Assembly (NCBI GenBank): GCA_030039825.1
Contig: JASHUV010000200.1
Coordinates: 1-7,054, forward strand
DNA from: Thermoplasmata archaeon
Lineage (GTDB): Archaea > Thermoplasmatota > Thermoplasmata > Lutacidiplasmatales > UBA184
Direction: 5' to 3'
Length of the DNA: 7,054 nt
Position 1 is the stretch's first letter; each line of letters opens with the position of its first letter. The translations under genes and the position numbers were made by a program. Below the pieces are notes generated by a model. That model saw nothing but the letters and a program-made list of their open reading frames with translations. It was not told the origin of the DNA and searched no databases. Positions 6,465-7,054 of this stretch are shown here, one piece after another.

Positions 6465-6568
6465 CCCTCGGGCCCCCCGACGCCGGGAGGATCCTAGACC
6501 GATTCCGGTACCATCTCGGGAAATCCGAATCACCCCCCTCCGACCTACTCCTCCCGAGGCGACGGACG
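6465..6568. other. Intergenic spacer before the repeat-glycoprotein gene
   Basis: These 104 bases hold no gene. The least GC-rich point is GGGAAATCCGAATC around 6518-6531, about 44 bases before the next ATG, and could be a weak promoter. A small stem, TCGG-GAAAT-CCGA (6516-6528), overlaps it. No T-run terminator is visible after the stop at 6464, so read-through from the membrane-protein gene is possible. Confidence 0.35.
6556..6559 (+). promoter_or_regulatory. Probable Shine-Dalgarno site of the repeat-glycoprotein gene
   Basis: GAGG lies 9 bases before the ATG at 6569, within CTCCCGAGGCGACGGACG. It supports this start, which also places a signal peptide right at the N-terminus. Confidence 0.45.
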
Positions 6569-7054
6569 ATGGCGACGGTAGGGCGAAGGGCGACGGCGTT
6601 CGGCATCCTGGCGACCGTGGCGGGGCTCTCGGCGCTCCTCCTCGTCGGCTCGGGGTTCGGCGACAGCGTCGGGGGGGTGGCGGCGGCGACCCTCGGGCTG
6701 ACCGACCGGTCCGGGGCCGGCTGCGGGAACTCGAGCGCGGCGATCGGCAACGGGAGCGGGCTCGGCAACGGCACGGCCCCTCCGAGATGCGGCTGCCCGC
6801 CGCCGCCCGGCGGGAACGCCTCCAACACCTCCCACGGTTCGCGCCCGCCCCCGCCGGGGTGCGGCTGCCCGCCACCGCCCGGGAACTCGACGGCGGCCGG
6901 GAACGCTACCCTGAACGGGACCCGGCCCCCGCCCTGCGGCTGCCCGCCCCCGAGGGGGGCCGGCGGCAACGCGACGGGCACGAACGTCTCGGGCCGGTCG
7001 CCCGCGCCCGGGTGCGGCCCCCGCGGGCCCCGGGGTCCGGCCCCGGGCGGCGGT
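6569..7054 (+). CDS. Secreted Cys/Pro/Gly-rich repeat protein with many N-glycosylation sequons (partial, C-terminus off the right edge)
   Basis: My own translation from ATG 6569 gives 162 residues with no stop before the window edge. A basic start (MATVGRR) and a hydrophobic stretch (10-30) form a signal peptide or anchor. From about residue 50 the chain is low complexity and built of repeats. CGC followed by a Pro run occurs at 74, 98 and 123 (CGCPPPPG, CGCPPPPG, CGCPPPRG), with a diverged start at 52 (CGN) and end at 149 (CGPRGPRGP). Each unit is 22-26 residues. All ten asparagines (54, 61, 67, 83, 86, 106, 112, 116, 134, 139) lie in N-x-S/T sequons. This indicates an exported, densely glycosylated, disulfide- or metal-capable surface protein. 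I recognise no family. A minus-strand frame covers the same DNA but has no signal peptide. The neighbours on this strand do not reveal its job. Confidence 0.7.
   Translation, partial: MATVGRRATAFGILATVAGLSALLLVGSGFGDSVGGVAAATLGLTDRSGAGCGNSSAAIGNGSGLGNGTAPPRCGCPPPPGGNASNTSHGSRPPPPGCGCPPPPGNSTAAGNATLNGTRPPPCGCPPPRGAGGNATGTNVSGRSPAPGCGPRGPRGPAPGGG
6722..7054 (+). repeat. In-gene tandem repeat, CGC-Pro unit
   Basis: Units begin at 6722, 6788, 6860, 6935 and 7013, giving spacings of 66, 72, 75 and 78 bases. All are multiples of three, so the repeat is kept at protein level. The core TGCGGCTGCCCGCC is identical at 6788, 6860 and 6935. Between cores the bases vary while sequons and Pro/Gly content persist. 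The array runs to the window edge and may continue. Confidence 0.8.

Noticed and set aside
6442..6981. Minus-strand open frame (179 residues) with GGGGQPHPGGG-like repeats
   Set aside because: These repeats are the reverse reading of the CGC-Pro units. It lacks a signal peptide and overlaps the end of the membrane-protein gene, while the plus frame has a signal peptide and every Asn in a sequon.
6722..7054. CRISPR-like or intergenic tandem array
   Set aside because: Unit spacing is always a multiple of three, with core copies inside an open reading frame and no unique spacers, so it is a protein repeat.
1..7054. tRNA, rRNA, insertion sequence or attachment-site search
   Set aside because: I saw no cloverleaf with a conserved T-arm, no rRNA-like stretch, no transposase and no flanking direct repeats. 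A covariance-model search was not possible.

Overview
The window is very GC-rich archaeal DNA. The clearest marker is a complete archaeal fibrillarin-like 2'-O-methyltransferase (FlpA), a family confined to archaea and eukaryotes. TATA-like elements lying 25-27 bases upstream of GTG starts, and an Ig/PKD-repeat surface protein of a style common in Thermoplasmatota, fit the same picture. A GC-rich Thermoplasmatota-like lineage is my best guess, but the lineage is inference. Genes are packed almost edge to edge, and no stretch above about 105 bases lacks a gene.

Layout. Left part, minus strand, read right to left: a short RidA/YjgF-family gene (3577-4041) and flpA (2912-3568) lie 8 bases apart. 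After a 65-base gap with its own TATA-like element comes a second unit. It encodes a PKD/Ig-repeat membrane protein with a cytoplasmic winged-helix-like tail (1179-2846), a small two-helix pilin-like protein (802-1182, ATGA overlap) and a polytopic membrane protein running off the left edge (1-792, 9-base gap). The last two resemble the VirB2 pilin and VirB6/TrbL channel of type IV secretion, and so the archaeal Ced/Ted DNA-import apparatus.

Right part, plus strand: from a 90-base divergent promoter region (4042-4131) runs a DUF885 metallopeptidase-like gene (4132-5763). It overlaps by 4 bases (GTGA) a hydrophobic DUF973-like membrane protein gene (5760-6464). After 104 bases comes a gene cut by the right edge (6569-7054). 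It encodes a secreted protein built of Cys-Gly-Cys-Pro-rich repeats in which every asparagine lies in an N-glycosylation sequon.

How the parts may work together: RidA and FlpA are housekeeping (reactive-imine detoxification; C/D-box-guided RNA methylation). The left operon looks like a cell-envelope machine with a pilin, an inner-membrane channel and a surface sensor or adhesin. The right side holds a cytosolic peptidase-like enzyme co-translated with a membrane protein, then a glycosylated Cys/Pro-rich surface protein. The two most notable items are the VirB2/VirB6-like pair and the CGCPPP-repeat glycoprotein.
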